Source: Artocarpus heterophyllus
Taxonomy: Eukaryota > Streptophyta > Magnoliopsida > Rosales > Moraceae
Direction of reading: 5' to 3'
NCBI GenBank assembly: GCA_025403435.1
Contig: CM046350.1
Span: 3,626,070 to 3,690,069 of the forward strand
Length of the DNA stretch: 64,000 bases
Shown here: positions 37,715 through 50,562 of the stretch, one piece after another
Layout: every line of letters begins with the position of its first letter
Position numbering within the stretch: the first letter of the stretch is position 1
Translations under genes and position numbers: made by a program
The notes under the pieces: model-generated
Database searches by the model: none
Told to the model about the DNA's origin: nothing
The model's input: the letters and a program-made list of their open reading frames with translations, nothing else

Positions 37715-40586
37715 TTCTAAAGAAATTGGTTATACTGATATTCCACAAGGAAAAAAAAAGGTTTGAGAAAATGGAGAGGCAAAGACACTTTCATTATTAT
37801 TTGGGTGTTAATATCTCCATATATGGAGATATGTAAATCTATTGTTCGAAGTTCGCCAAAAGAGTCCTCATTTACCAGATTCGTCTAAGATCATTGATTC
37901 ATTATTCATTCTTCAAACGCTTCTAGTAAATGGCATGTATACATGGATCATGCTATCTGGTTAATATTAATAAAAAATAAGGTTAATTTCATAAATGGTT
38001 TATAAATTTTACGTTAACTACACTTTAATTCTTAGCTTTGAACGTTTCATATTTAGTCATCAATCTATCAATTTGTTTCAATTTTAGTTCTTTTCATTAG
38101 ATATAAAAAAAATACCAAAACATAAACCCAGAGTGTTATTTTTTTTTTTTTTGCGTTGAAATCACGTTTATGTTTTATATTCTATTAATTAAATACTATT
38201 TTATATCAATATTATCTATGTATTTTATTAATTTTTTATATCTAATAAAAAAAGGATAAAAACTAAAACAAACTGATAAATCGCGACTAACTTAAAATGT
38301 TATGAAAGATTGATTAAAGTGGGATTGAAGAATAGTATTGAACAAGGCCGTGGTCTATCTTATCTTTTTTTTTTTTTTTCTCCCGAATTGGTTGATCATA
38401 TCAATTGTCGGTGCATAATTGATGAGAGATGTTGCAGAGAGGTTGGTGACAACTCTAGCTTCAATTAACTATTGTGCTTTAGCACGTGTGGAAAGTTAAG
38501 AAAGAAAATAATTACTTTATCAGATTGTACGACGCACCATAAATTATTGACAAGCGACATGGCAGAATTTTTTCAGATATCGTTCATTGTTTTTCGAGGT
38601 CCCATTATTGAAAAATAAGCTTGTAGAAATATATGCTCGTCGAGGCTCTTTTATTTATTTATTTAGTTTTCAAGTTGCAGATCATTTTATTCTTAATTAC
38701 TTCCCAAATATTGCATGATTATATTTCACAATCTTATAAGGTGCTTGATATGTTAGTTTAAACCAATTTATTTAAATTAAAAATAATATAAAATTTTTAT
38801 ATTTTACAATATAAAGCAAAAAACAACTACGATATAAAATTCTCACATGCTATAACATATAAATAAAAAATATAATTTAAACTAATTTATCAAACACCTT
38901 ATTAAACTATAATTTGTCACTGTCTATGACACATAATAACTCCTTATTGACTATTTTTTTAGATGATCAAATATTGTTCTTTAACGTGCACGAGTTGACA
39001 TATGTTCTCTTTTGCAAATTTGGCTAGTGGTATTTTGTCAGAATAGAGTTCATATTTTCTGACCAAGTACATGAGGCTGCTGTTGGTAAAACTATACATT
39101 AACAAGACGAAAAGCAATTTCTCAGCTGAAATTTGTAAGAAAATAAAAAATGATGGAAGTTAAAATAGACATGAGCTTGACTCAGATTGTGACCACAGAT
39201 ATATATGAGCTAAGAACTAATAAGATAGATGCAATGAGAGCATTACTTAGTTAATTTTTCATATCACTGGCTAAAAGTCGAGAAATTTTCCTTTGAGAGA
39301 GATATCGTCAGTATTGAATGCATATACTTTAATTTCTAGTGAACCTTGCTCATCGTAAAAAATGTCTTTGATTATAAATACAAATTATTTCAAATGAAAT
39401 GGGATTTAATAGACGAGCATAAGACTAAAAATATGATTATGAACTTTGTAAACTGTCACTGTCATTACTTTTTTTTTCAAATAATTAAAAGAAAAGACGT
39501 TTGTGAAAAAAAAACAAAAAACAAAAAAAATAAGCTGCCAAAGTCATTTGGGTGTGGATCACGTGATGCTGTAGTCTCAATAATTAGTTTGATATGGGAA
39601 TATGGCTTTTTGTATTTAAGTGATTACGTAAGCTAAAGCAGCTTTGAATTTTATATTACTACAAGAACAACAATTTTGAGCCCGAATGGGACAAGACCTG
39701 AGCCTCTCACAAAGAACGGGCCCATAAGATGGGACCCATGTAGGTCTCACCTGCGGGACCCATCCTCTGCGCGTTATGTTCCCCTCAGGCTGAATATTAG
39801 TGCTTTTGGTAGAAATGAGACAACTGAGGCCTCTTTGAATTTTCTATCTATAAACGACACAAATAATGCAGCCTCGGAATAGCAAATCGATGTCGACCCT
39901 TGGCAGTATTGCTTGGCTTTCCTGCTCCTGCATTTGTTCTTCAGCGTCTGAAAAGATTACTTGGTCTTTTTCGTTATGGTTAAAATCGGGCATCTTTGAG
40001 TGTCCTTTGCCACGTAAACACCAAAAAAGAAACGTCTACTATCAAAAGGTTCGATCCATCAGCAGTACGCATAACCACACAAGCAAAGCTGTAGTTCACT
40101 TAAATAGTGAAATACAAAAGTTGTGTAGTTTTTATTAATTAAATAGAGATATTTTCATTGTTAGCTTTTTTAGTTCGCATATTATGACATCGTGAAAATA
40201 TCTTTTATATAGTGTTTATTAATTAAATAGAGATACTTTCATCATCAGCTTTTTTGGTTGGCAAACTATGATAACGTGTAATAGGTCGTTTAAATAGTAT
40301 GGTTAAAATTAAAATTTTAAATTAAAAATTATAATATATATAAAATTTTAGACTGTAGTTTATTTTTTTGATCACCGTCGCATAAAAGTGTCTTATATTG
40401 TTGCTACAAAAAATTTTATTGAGATCTGATTTTGTCAAATATATTTTAAATAGAGACATTTTCATTGAGGAGTGGACAAATAAGGAATGGAAAAGATCTA
40501 TTTTTGAAATCCAAACTTATCATAAGACTTAAAATGATTTAAAAATCTAGAAAACAATACAAAATGGCCACCTAATTCGTGTGAAC
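37114..40586 (+). repeat. Array unit 4
   Basis: Same order as units 2 and 3 but with more substitutions and indels. Its TA microsatellite is expanded (37677-37712). The MITE-like insert (38738-38900) keeps good ends, AAGGTGCTTGATA and CAAACACCTT. Confidence 0.83.
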
Positions 40587-41162
40587 GTCATATTGTGGCC
40601 TCTGCATCTCGGACGTAAAGCTTGTGATGTAATTTTTTTTTTTTTTCAGGTAGAATGATGTAAAGGTTATTTAAATAATTAGAGGATTCTTCAATGGACT
40701 ATATGAAAGACCAAAAAAAAAAATAAAGCTTTAGTAGCATGTTTTTAAATGGTCAGGCGTTCATCAAATTGTGTTATAGAAAGTATTTAACTTCCTTAAA
40801 TTAAAAAAAAATCATAAGAAGTATTACTTTTTAAAATTTTAATTTTAGCTTTTAGTCTAACAAAAATATTTAACTTCATTTCAAGAAAAAAAACCTAAAA
40901 TAAATCATCAGACCATCGCAGACAAGACGACAAATTTTGTGTCGGTAGGGAGAAACATCCAAGTAGGACAAGAACAAGGAAGCTGTTCTTCAACGTGTAT
41001 GGCATTAACAGTGTTTTACAGTATAAAGCAATCAGCTTTTTATTTTTTTAATTATTTGCTTTTTGATCTGATAAAGCAATCAACTTTAGTACTTATGGTA
41101 GGAGAATTGGCGGGTACACGAACAATATTAAATTAAGGGATATCATAAACGTGCAAAAATAG

Positions 41163-41196
<34 letters not shown>

Positions 41197-43320
41197 CTAT
41201 CTTTCTAAAGAAACTGCTTATACTGATATTCCACAAGAAAAAAAAAGTTTGAGAAAATGGTGAGGAAAAGAAACTTTTATTTTTATTTAGGTGTTAATAT
41301 CTCGCGTATGCAAGTTTACTTTTTTCTGTCCGACAAATTAAGCAATTTAGCTGCAATAATTCCGATATATATGGAGATACGTAAATCTATTGTTCAAAGT
41401 TCGTCAAAAGAGTTCTCATTTGCCAGATTCGTCTAAGATCATTGATTCATTATTAATTATTTAAAAGCTTCTAGTTAATGCCATGTATACATAGATCACG
41501 CTATCTAGTTAATATTAATAAAAAATAAGGTTAATTTTAGAAATGGTCCATAATTTTTAGATGAACTACACTTAGTGTCTAACTTTTAAACGTCTCAAAT
41601 TTAGTCATCAATCTATCAATTTGTAGCAATTTTAGTTCTTTTCATTATGGATAAAAAAACATATCAAAACATAATGCAGGGTGTTATTTTATATTTTTTG
41701 CATTGAAATCACGTGTACATTTTATATTCTATTAATAAAATAATATTTTATATCTGTATTATTTGTATATTTTATTAATTTTTTACCTTTAATAGAAGAA
41801 AAAGATAAAAACTAAAACAAACTGATAAATCGCGACTAAGTGAAAATGTTATAAAAGATTGATCAAAGTAGGATTGAAGAATAGTATTGAACAAGGCCAT
41901 AGTCGATCTTATCATATTTTATTATTATTATTATTATTATTATCTGAATTGGTTGATCTCATCAATTGTCGGTGCACAATGGCTGAGAGATGTTGGAGAG
42001 AGATTGGTGACAACTCTAGCTTCAATTAACTCTTGTGCTTTTAGTATCTGTGGAAAGTTAAAAAAAAATAATTACTTCATCAGATTGTACAAAACACGTA
42101 AACTATTGACAAATGACATGGCAGGAGATTTCCAGATACTGTTCACTTTTTTCGAGGTCAAATTATTTAAAAATAAGCTTGTAGAAATATATATCTGTCC
42201 AGGCTCTTTTATTTATTTTTTTTTTCAAGTTGCAGATCATTTCATTCTTAATTACTTCCTAAATATTCCAGGATCATATTTCATAAGCCTCTTAAAAAAA
42301 AGTTTGACATTTTGGTTCAAATCAACTTATATAAAGCTTTTATATTTGATAATATAAAGTTAAAAACAACTATAATTTAAAACTCTCTCGTGTTATAATA
42401 TTTAAACAAAAAAATTAATTTAAACTAATTACCAAATACCCTATTAAATTATAATTTGTGAGTGTCTACGACACATATTAACTCCTTGTTGAATATTTTT
42501 TTTAAACGATCAAATGTCGTTCTTTAATGCGCGCGTGCTATTTGGCAACATGTTCTCTCTTACAAATTTGGCTTGTGGTATTTCGTCAGAATAAAATTCA
42601 TATTTTCTGACCAAGTTCATGAGTCAAAACTATATATTAACAAGAAGAAAAGCAATTTCCCAGCTGAAATTTGTAAGAAAATTAAAAATAAAGGAAAAAT
42701 AGACATGAGCTTGACCCAATATATGGGTTAAGAATTCATAAGATAGATGATTGCATTAATTAGTTAACTTTTCATATCATTGACAAAAAGTTGGTAGTCT
42801 CCTTTCTAGAAATCTGCCTTTAAGAGATATATTGTCTTTGAGAGAAATTTCCAGTAATCCTAGATCATCGGAAAAATGTCTTTAAGTACAAATCAGTTCA
42901 ACAAAGTCGGATTTAATACCTCTAGAAAACAAGAATATGATCATATTCTAAAAATGCGCACCGAACGGTATACCAATGACTGGGATTCGTTTTATATTGT
43001 TTGATATGGCTTTTTAAGTAAAATACAACTAAATCTGATAAAATTATATTGTTTGGTTTGTGACCTAACAAAAATAAATAAATAAATAAAGCGGCTTCGG
43101 AATAATTCCGTTTCTACACTCGGTGGTGATGCTTATCAGTTATCAGTTATCGGTTTCGTGCATTTGTTCTTGAGCGTCTGAAATGGACTGTTGGTTTTTT
43201 TCTAAAAGTTAAAGTTGAAATGGGGGATCCACGAGACCATGCCAGGTCCTTGTCATGTCCGTTACAATCCGCTTCCCCGTAAAGGGTCGGTCCATAAGGA
43301 GTTAACACAATTACACAAAA
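40587..43320 (+). repeat. Array unit 5, incomplete
   Basis: It aligns with the other units through TCTACACTCGGTGGTGATG (about 43110) and GAGCGTCTGAAA (about 43172), then fades in the GGTCGGTCCAT region near 43290. A 156-codon open frame at 41887-42357 starts in a TTA/TAT repeat, is not conserved in the sister units and is not annotated as a gene. Confidence 0.75.
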
Positions 43321-44310
43321 GGTCTAAAGGTCTAATTAGTTAAGTGGATAGGGGAATTCCTTACCCCCAAAAAATTAAGATTAATTACATAATTATACAT
43401 CTTTTTTAATTATTTTTTAATTTGTTTTCCTATTCTTAAAAATTATAAAAGTTTCCTAAATGAACATGCCGTGAGATAGGCCATAAAGCAATGATGGTAC
43501 AAAAAATATGTGATTTCTGTTATACCTAACAAATGAGCACTTCGTAGGATATAACTCTGAAGAATACTTTGGATGGCCTTAAAAATTGTTTGACAGCGCC
43601 ACGTAAAGTCTCAACATTTATAGGATCTGGTTATAACCCATCTGATTACTAAAAAACCCATCATAAATCATTCTACTCACGTTAGTCCGTTTGACAAAAT
43701 TTCAACAATATAACGACTTATTTTTCTTAAAACCAAAAATTTAAACATGCAAGAAAACAAACTACAAATATATTGTGATACGCCATAACTTCAAGACACA
43801 CCACCCAGAAAAATTTATATATATTAACTTAGAAGAAAATATCAATATCCAATCATTGATTGTCGAACAACCATCAAATAGATTTACTACATAATCATGA
43901 AATATGTAAAAATTAAACTATTGAACAATATTGAACACTTGATTCATCAGAGGCTTTTTAGTGTTCAACACATATAGTTTGCAACCTTATTGATATCACG
44001 ATTCATAAGACTACAAAAACATAACAACAAGAAGAACAACAACGACAACGGCGATAATAATAATAAGAACAACCACAACAACAACAACAACAATAGGAAC
44101 AACAACAACAATATATAGTTTAATAAACAATATATTAAAATCTATATAATTTAATTTTAAATTCTAAATTTATTAGTTAATTATATAAAATACCGCGAAA
44201 GATAAGTAATAGAGTTCCTATCGACTTAGTCGACGATATTTAATGGCCAAAAGATTTAGAGTGGTGTCGTCCGTTGAAACTTTGAATCACCAAACTTAGC
44301 TTTCGGAATT
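43321..44310. other. Spacer with a CAA/AAC microsatellite
   Basis: No gene is recognised. At 44026-44112 there is an interrupted AAC/CAA run. The rest is AT-rich and unique within the window. Confidence 0.6.
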
Positions 44311-44870
44311 TTGTCTCGTTAATCTGATACCATGAATGGTATCCAAAATGTTGAAAATAGACCGAAATGACATTTTTTCCAATTGAGTGGTCGGTCAACT
44401 ATTGACTGCCATTGGCCACAATTGGCCAAAAGGCAGTGGCAGAGAACGATACCAAAACAAAGCTCTCGATGTAAGGATCACTATTTTAAAGTTGGCTTTC
44501 CAAAACGGGTTTCGATTTTCTGAAAAATGTAGCAAATCCGATGAAAGGAGGGGGCAGTGGTTTGGATTTTTTGGTGACGATTTGTCCGAAGAGTGGCTGG
44601 GTCTTGCTTCTCTTGTTGAGGGGAACACGCTGGAGTGGTTGGCCGGAGAAGGTGGCGAAAGACGGCACCATAATCAGCTGCCAAAAGCCAAGGAGGCAGC
44701 AGCTTTCCTCCTCAATTCCGGGTGGAGGACAGCGAGTAGGCAGTCAGCACTCCCGCTCCCGGAGTTTTGGACAACGACACTTCGTTTCCCTTGGCACGTG
44801 ATGGCGGGCGGCTATTGGAACTGGGTAAAAGAAAAGAAAGAAGAAAAGAAAAACAGGAAAAAAAAAATTT
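44311..44870 (-). mobile_element. Possible minus-strand LTR with primer-binding site
   Basis: Read on the minus strand, the bases at 44315-44332 are TGGTATCAGATTAACGAG, close to the usual initiator-tRNA primer site. They are preceded immediately by ATACCATTCA, as for the end of an LTR. The adjoining 44333-44870 block is unusually GC-rich, with a CT-rich run, as in many retrotransposon LTR leaders. The other LTR end is not found, and no gag or pol follows on the left. Open frames here on both strands overlap and look incidental. Confidence 0.35.
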
Positions 44871-45797
44871 AAGGAAGGGAAATCAGGGGAAAAGAGATTC
44901 ATACTATAAATTGAAACTATTCGAGGAGCTGTAGGATCAAATTTTTATGGGTTTGAAGTTTAATATTTTCATGGAAATCTCAAAATTTCACAATGAAATA
45001 ATTATATTCGTATCATTTGTTTTTAAATTAGACTAATTCAAAGTTTTAGCTAGTAAAGTGAGAGTTTTTAAAAGAGTTATTTTTTTATTTTATTCTAACC
45101 TTTTGAGTTATAAGTATAACTATATATATATACATATATATAAACTTACATTCGATGTCCCAAAATTGTACCTTTTAACTCCATATCAATTTTGACCTTT
45201 TCTTGATTAATGGTTGATTTTGACTCTTGAATTAGTAAATTTAATCTTATTAACTTATATGTGATCTTGTAAAAAAAAAAAAAAACAAATAAGACCTTAT
45301 GTTAAAAAAAAGAAGAAAAAAATCATATAAATTGATTTTTAAGCTAAGTTGCAAACGGTATTTTGTCAATGCGCATATCATTACGGGTTTATCTATAAAC
45401 TACTAAGGGTAAATTTGTCAATTCACAAGCTAAAATAACTTATGCATTTCAAAAGGTTTAAATTTTATATGGACTCAGAATTTCGCAGAATATCCAAAAG
45501 ACAATTAAAAATAGTATTATATATCCCTTTTTCCTAGAGCAGGTAGCAAAGTTGAAATGAGTGTTAACCCCAAAACACAGATAAAGAATAACCTTTTTTG
45601 AAATTTTGTGTAGTAATTTGGGTGTTTTAACTCTTGGTGTTTCGGATACAGCCAGAGACTACTCGGGCAATTAAGGCAATGAAGTTTCAAAGCGCCGCCA
45701 GAGGTTTACCGCAGGAGTGATGGATAGGAGACTAATTCGTACCTGATCCGTTCTAAGCTGGTAAATTCTTTGCTAAACAGATTCATTTTTAGCAGGT

Positions 45798-45842
<45 letters not shown>

Positions 45843-47415
45843 TCTGCTGATTCCTATCTATTTGTTTCCAAGAAATTCTTGAATTTGCGTTCTCCCAAAC
45901 TCTTATATTGTTTGTTAATTTCGACATAGGTGCTTGTACATATGTACATGTGTGTGTGCATATATTTGCATGCAAATTTATTTTTGTGTACATATAAATT
46001 TGCATAAAAATTGATTCATATAATTACTCTCTCTTTTTTTCCCAAGAGAAACATAAGAAAACAAATATCTTTCTTTACTTTTGTTCTCAAAAAACGCTAC
46101 TAATTCGTAGAGATTATGGCTAGCTAAACATATGTTTGAAAGAATATAATATTTTTGTTTTAAAAATGATGACTATTTTTGTGCTTCATCACAATAAAAG
46201 ACAAACGTTGGAGAATAGCACCATTGACACAGTCGACACTCTTCTGGTTGAGGCTACTTGATTAATAAATTAACCTGACCGAATACTAGCCGATCACTTG
46301 AACTTTATGCTGAGGTTTATCAGTATTATATATTATCTTGCTCAAGTTTCACCTTCAATATAATTTCAAGGCAATTTTGTCTCATTAATTAGGAAGTAAT
46401 TGAAGGTCTCTTTTTTTTTTTCCTTTTTTTTTTTTTGGGTCCTAGATGGCCTTTTCTTGTAAATTTTTTTTTTTTTAGCAACGGAAGTAGAAAAACTGGG
46501 GGACATAGAAGTTATGCTAGATAGATATTAAATAATTCTCCTTTTGAATTATGACTAATGAGTAGTTGAACTTCATATACATGGGAATTTTCTTATTAAT
46601 ATAAAATTAATGTATTTCCCAAAACTAATTACTACATTAGTGCACTTCATGACATCATGAATAGTCCTCAAATATGGTGATGGGATTTTCATGATTTTTT
46701 CTTGTAAATTGACCTTGTGTTTGGCAAAAGTGGTTCACACAAATTTTTCAATTATAAACAGTGTAAAGCTCTTACATGCTACGATAACAATAAAAAAATT
46801 TGCTACAATATAAAGCTCTCACATGTTATAGTAAAATAATTTTAACCAATGGTTCTCACCACCCTACCAAACACCCTATCAGTCATTGTCATTCATTATT
46901 TATTGAAAAATTTGAAAGAAAATGTTTCCCTCCTAATACCCGCAAATTCGACACCCTTATTTTATTTTACTTTTTTCAAGTTCCCTCCACTGTTGATTTG
47001 ATCTCCTCTTTATCTTAGCCTTCCATTCCCAAAGTGTTTATTCCTTACTTTTTAAGTGCATCTTAGACCCAAAATTTCAATATTTCAAATGTTGATCACA
47101 ACTTTGAAATTTTCATACTAATTAAATTAACTATTTAATTGTCAATCTAATTAATGACATGATTTTTATCTCATGAGTCCATATAACGGACATTATTAAA
47201 ATTTTCCTTTATCATATTTTTTAATTTAATCTCATACTTGTGACACTAAAGTGCCTTTGAGGCGCATAATTAATTTACAAAAATTAAATTATTAATTTGG
47301 ACACAAGATTGCATTGCATTTTATTCAATCATCATCCTTGTGACACTAAAAGTGATCATGGATTAGTTACTCATTTGCATTTTGGTATTATAATCATAAA
47401 TTGTAAAATATATAA
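44871..47415. other. Spacer without recognised genes
   Basis: AT-rich. It holds a TA microsatellite (45802-45839) and a MITE-like stretch at about 46720-46875 (GTGTTTGGCAAAAG to CCAAACACCC, with ATAAAGCTCTCACATG inside). Confidence 0.6.
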
Positions 47416-47914
47416 GGGTTAAATACATAACTATACCTCCGAGTTTTCATTATTTCTCAATTTATCTATCTCTTTTTAGAAACTACAAAGGATCCGTTGA
47501 ATTTTAAAAACTTATTTCAATTTTATCCCTCATAGACTTGTTCGAATGAAAAAGATGGGATAAGATAAAAACACCTTTAATTGGCACCTTTAACTAGACC
47601 TAATTTGTTTATAAAATATACGTTTCTTTTTCAGAAAATTTCTTAAAAAATATTTTAAAATTTAAAAATTCATAAAACTTAAGCTCTTTTTTTGAGATTT
47701 AATGTTTTATTTTAAGATTTTTTTATGTTTTTAATATATAAAAAAATTGTGCAAAATTATTTAAGAGTAGTCATGTTATTTTGCCCAATTGTTTCTATCC
47801 ATAGAAATGAAATTGAATTGTTTTTAAAATTTAAAGATAACTTCGTAGTTTCTAAGAACAGAGGACAATTTAAGAAAAACTTAAAACTAGGAGGTATAAT
47901 TGTGTAATTAACCC
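47416..47914. mobile_element. Inverted-repeat element of about 0.5 kb
   Basis: The left end starts GGGTTAAATACATAACTATA and the reverse complement of the right end starts GGGTTAATTACACAATTATA. Similarity continues for about 110 bp through CTTAGAAACTAC and AATTTTAAAAAC. The flanks show no convincing target duplication. It has no coding capacity and looks like a MITE or short MULE derivative. Confidence 0.65.
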
Positions 47915-48629
47915 AAATGAGTAATTATATAAAAATTTATTATTTAAATCTTAATCACACTTAAGATTTAGTCGGATGAATTTCTCTAACATTACAACTT
48001 CAGGCGGTTATTGGCTGCTTTTTCCTTTCCCAACCCCGCAAGAAAGTTCCATGCTCTTGCTTTCTTTTCTAAGGCCCGTTCTTATAAAAGTGCAATATTG
48101 ACCAAAATATGATCATCCGTAGGTAAAAATAGAAAATAAAAATTATACCGCCACAAATAGTAGCAAAATTGTCATCAGCCAAAACCATATCTGAAGAACT
48201 TATCGAACTAAATGATAGAATATGTTAAACTTTCACATCAAGCACGTCCATTTTCCAATTCATATTCAGGATTTGATAACTATCTCCCTAGAAGAAGCCC
48301 ACGCAACTATCTCCGTTAATGAAGCCTACGTGACATCTTACTTAAATTCTAAACTCACACTTGAGTTTGGTCCCAAAAACCAAAAAAAAAAAAAAAAAAA
48401 AAGAAAGAAGAAGAAGGAAAGAAAGAAGAAGAAGGGGGGGCGGGCGGGGGCGGGGTGGGGCGGTTGGGGGAAGAAGCATAAGGAGGTACATAATCTGACT
48501 CTTTTCTTAAGAGGTGAATTAAAATCTCTTTATTTCACAAATATCACTCATATGTCTCTTTTTATGAATTACGTGTATTGGGAATCCAAAAACACACTCT
48601 AGTAGACTTTTATCATGTATCTAGTTTTT
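47915..48629. other. Spacer with poly-purine and G-run block
   Basis: An A-run at 48382-48402 leads into GAA/GAAAGA repeats and then a block of G runs (48434-48470) with at least five runs of four or more G or near-G. An open frame across it (48222-48602) is low-complexity Lys/Gly and not considered a gene. Confidence 0.55.
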
Positions 48630-49787
48630 AGGTAAATTACACTGACACCTTATGTATTTTACTCATATTACAGTCACACCCCCTTGACCAAAACAAATCA
48701 CACTGACGTCCCTTAATTTTCAAAAAAGTTATAGAAAGACCACCTATGTTAGTTGACCGTTAATTGGTTGTTAATTTTGTTTAAAATACCAAAATTAACC
48801 CTTACATAAATTAAAAAAAAACAAATATTAATTATAAAAATTTAGAAATCTAAAAATAAAAATATTTATTATAATAAACCAACATTTCAGGCTAAAAAAA
48901 AAAACAGCTAAACCCAGAGCAAAATCACCCCACTGTCGTCCCTCCTTCCCACCTCAACCCTTCCCCGCATGTCTGACCATCTTACCTTGCCTGCATTTGT
49001 GACAACCAGCCTAGAGACAGCCAGCCCCATGCCCCCCAATTCATCACCCCATGCTGCCCACCCATGCTCCTGGCCTCATCACACCTTTCCCTAGAGCCAC
49101 ATAACCTTGTCAGCCACTAACCCCTTCCCTTCGTCGGCCCCACCCTCGTCAGCGTAGGATGCTCACCCTTGTCGTCCTCATCCGTCGGCCTATAAATGAG
49201 ATCAAAGATAACCCTGTCACACCCTCACCTAACCTCCACTGTGCCACCCACTTTCCTCACCCCGTCGCCCCCAAACCAACCTATCCTAGTCACATAAGAT
49301 CGATTGAGAAAGAGGGAGGCAATGAGTTAATTGAAAGAGAATGAGATAAATTGATTGAGAGAGTGGGAGAGAGGGGTTTCGTTGTGGGGAAGAGGGGGCA
49401 TCGAGTAAGGGAAGGAAAGGCATTGGGCGCCGATGTGGGGCCAAATGAGGGGGCCTCGGGGTAAGGAGGCCATCGAGTATGGGGGCATCAAGGCCAGCAT
49501 CGGTGTGGGGTGGGAAGAGGAGATCTAGGGGGAGGGGGACCATTGGGTTATTGAGAGGTCGAGAGGATGGGAAAAGGTTTGATTAGGTTGAATTTAGTTA
49601 GGTTTTTTTTAATCAATGATTTGAATTAAAGTTGTAGACCAATGGTTGAGATTGATGGGTAATTTTTGTCATTTCATATAAAAATTTAATAGAGTTAAGC
49701 CTAAGGGATGTTGGTGTGATTAATTTTGGTTCAAGAGGTGTCATTGTAATTTGGGTAAAATATAGGGGTGTTAGTGTAATTTATCCT
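48630..49787. mobile_element. Long-TIR element (1158 bp) with GC-rich core and 8-bp target duplication
   Basis: The left end is AGGTAAATTACACTGACACC and the reverse complement of the right end is AGGATAAATTACACTAACAC. The arms stay similar for about 90 bp (AATCACAC.AAC.TCCCTTA). The 8-bp word TAGTTTTT flanks both sides (48622-48629 and 49788-49795). Long arms and an 8-9 bp duplication suggest a non-autonomous Mutator-like element, though hAT is possible. The core is C-rich on the + strand at 48905-49290, then G-rich at 49300-49580. The GC-rich core may be captured sequence, but I recognise no gene in it. Confidence 0.7.
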
Positions 49788-50562
49788 TAGTTTTTTTTAA
49801 CAAATCTTTTTATTTTTCTCATAGTTGAGTTGTTAAAAAAAACTTGACATTATAGAATTACATATACACTTAATTAATTGCAATATAATTTAAACAACAA
49901 AAACATCAATATCATTAAATTATTTACAATATATTATTAAAAAATACAAGAAGCAATAAAAAATAATATTATTAACTTAATGTAATATGTTTATATTACG
50001 AATCTATAAATAGCTGAACCTAAATACCAAGTATCATTATCACTTGAAGTAAGAAAAAAAAAATGTCATTAAGTATCATTATCATTTTGTATCATTAATT
50101 AATGATCATGATATATCAATCATATAACTTATAAGATATACAAAAAGACTTAATAAATACTATATCATTAATTTAATTACATATCATTAAAAAAACTCAA
50201 AACAATATTAATGTAGAAAACAACTGATGAAAAATACATAAACACCATTTGTAATCATGTTTTCAAGTACAATTTGATATTAACCAATAAACAACCTAAT
50301 TTTAGGCTTTTTTTTTTTAAAAAAAGAATCTACCAGATTTGTTATCATTAAGCTTCTATATAATAAATTAAAAATATAATTATTAAGGCCATTTATGTTC
50401 TTATATATAAATTTTTTGGGACGTATAAAGAACATTCATAAATTGGAGTCACATTTTAACTCTATAAATAAAATTGAGTTATATGTTTTATTAACCCAAA
50501 AAAATGACAAAGTATTGAAGGGCAACCAGGAGCCAATTAGATGTAATTGCTCTATTATTATT
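49788..50562. other. AT-rich spacer
   Basis: No gene or clear repeat is recognised. Short CATTATCATT-like words are frequent. Confidence 0.5.

Larger units (their letters stand above)
25950..43320 (+). repeat. Tandem array of five ~3.46-kb units
   Basis: The landmark GTCATATTGTGGC...GGACGTAAAGCTTGTGATG begins at 27475, 30193, 33639, 37114 and 40587, so the spacing is 2718, 3446, 3475 and 3473 bp. Many other words recur in the same order in each unit (ACAAATTTTGTGTCGGTAGG, TCGACACTCGGTGGTACTG, GAGCGTCTGAAA). The second and third units are nearly identical over long stretches; the fourth and fifth are more diverged. The first unit is shorter and split by an AT-rich element, and the fifth ends near 43.3 kb. 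No unit contains a conserved long reading frame, splice-linked domain or retroelement motif that I can recognise. It may be a macrosatellite or a repeated promoter-like or non-coding transcript segment. Confidence 0.88.

Noticed and set aside
41887..42357. 156-codon open frame in array unit 5
   Set aside because: It starts in a TTA/TAT microsatellite and is low-complexity Tyr/Phe; equivalent positions in units 2-4 have stops.
25950..43320. CRISPR-like or simple satellite reading of the array
   Set aside because: Units are 3.4 kb and complex, with no short repeat-spacer pattern, and the genome is plant nuclear DNA.
44387..44872. 161-codon open frame in the GC-rich block
   Set aside because: Several frames on both strands are open over the same bases, as expected from GC-rich sequence. 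The C-terminus is Lys/Glu repeat and no domain is recognisable; an LTR-like explanation fits better.
48222..48602. 126-codon open frame over poly-A, GAA and G-run block
   Set aside because: Composition is Lys and Gly runs from simple repeats; no support as a protein.
49159..49543. Pro- or Gly-rich open frames in the GC-rich core of the long-TIR element
   Set aside because: Open on both strands because of biased composition, with no recognisable domain, start context or splice evidence.
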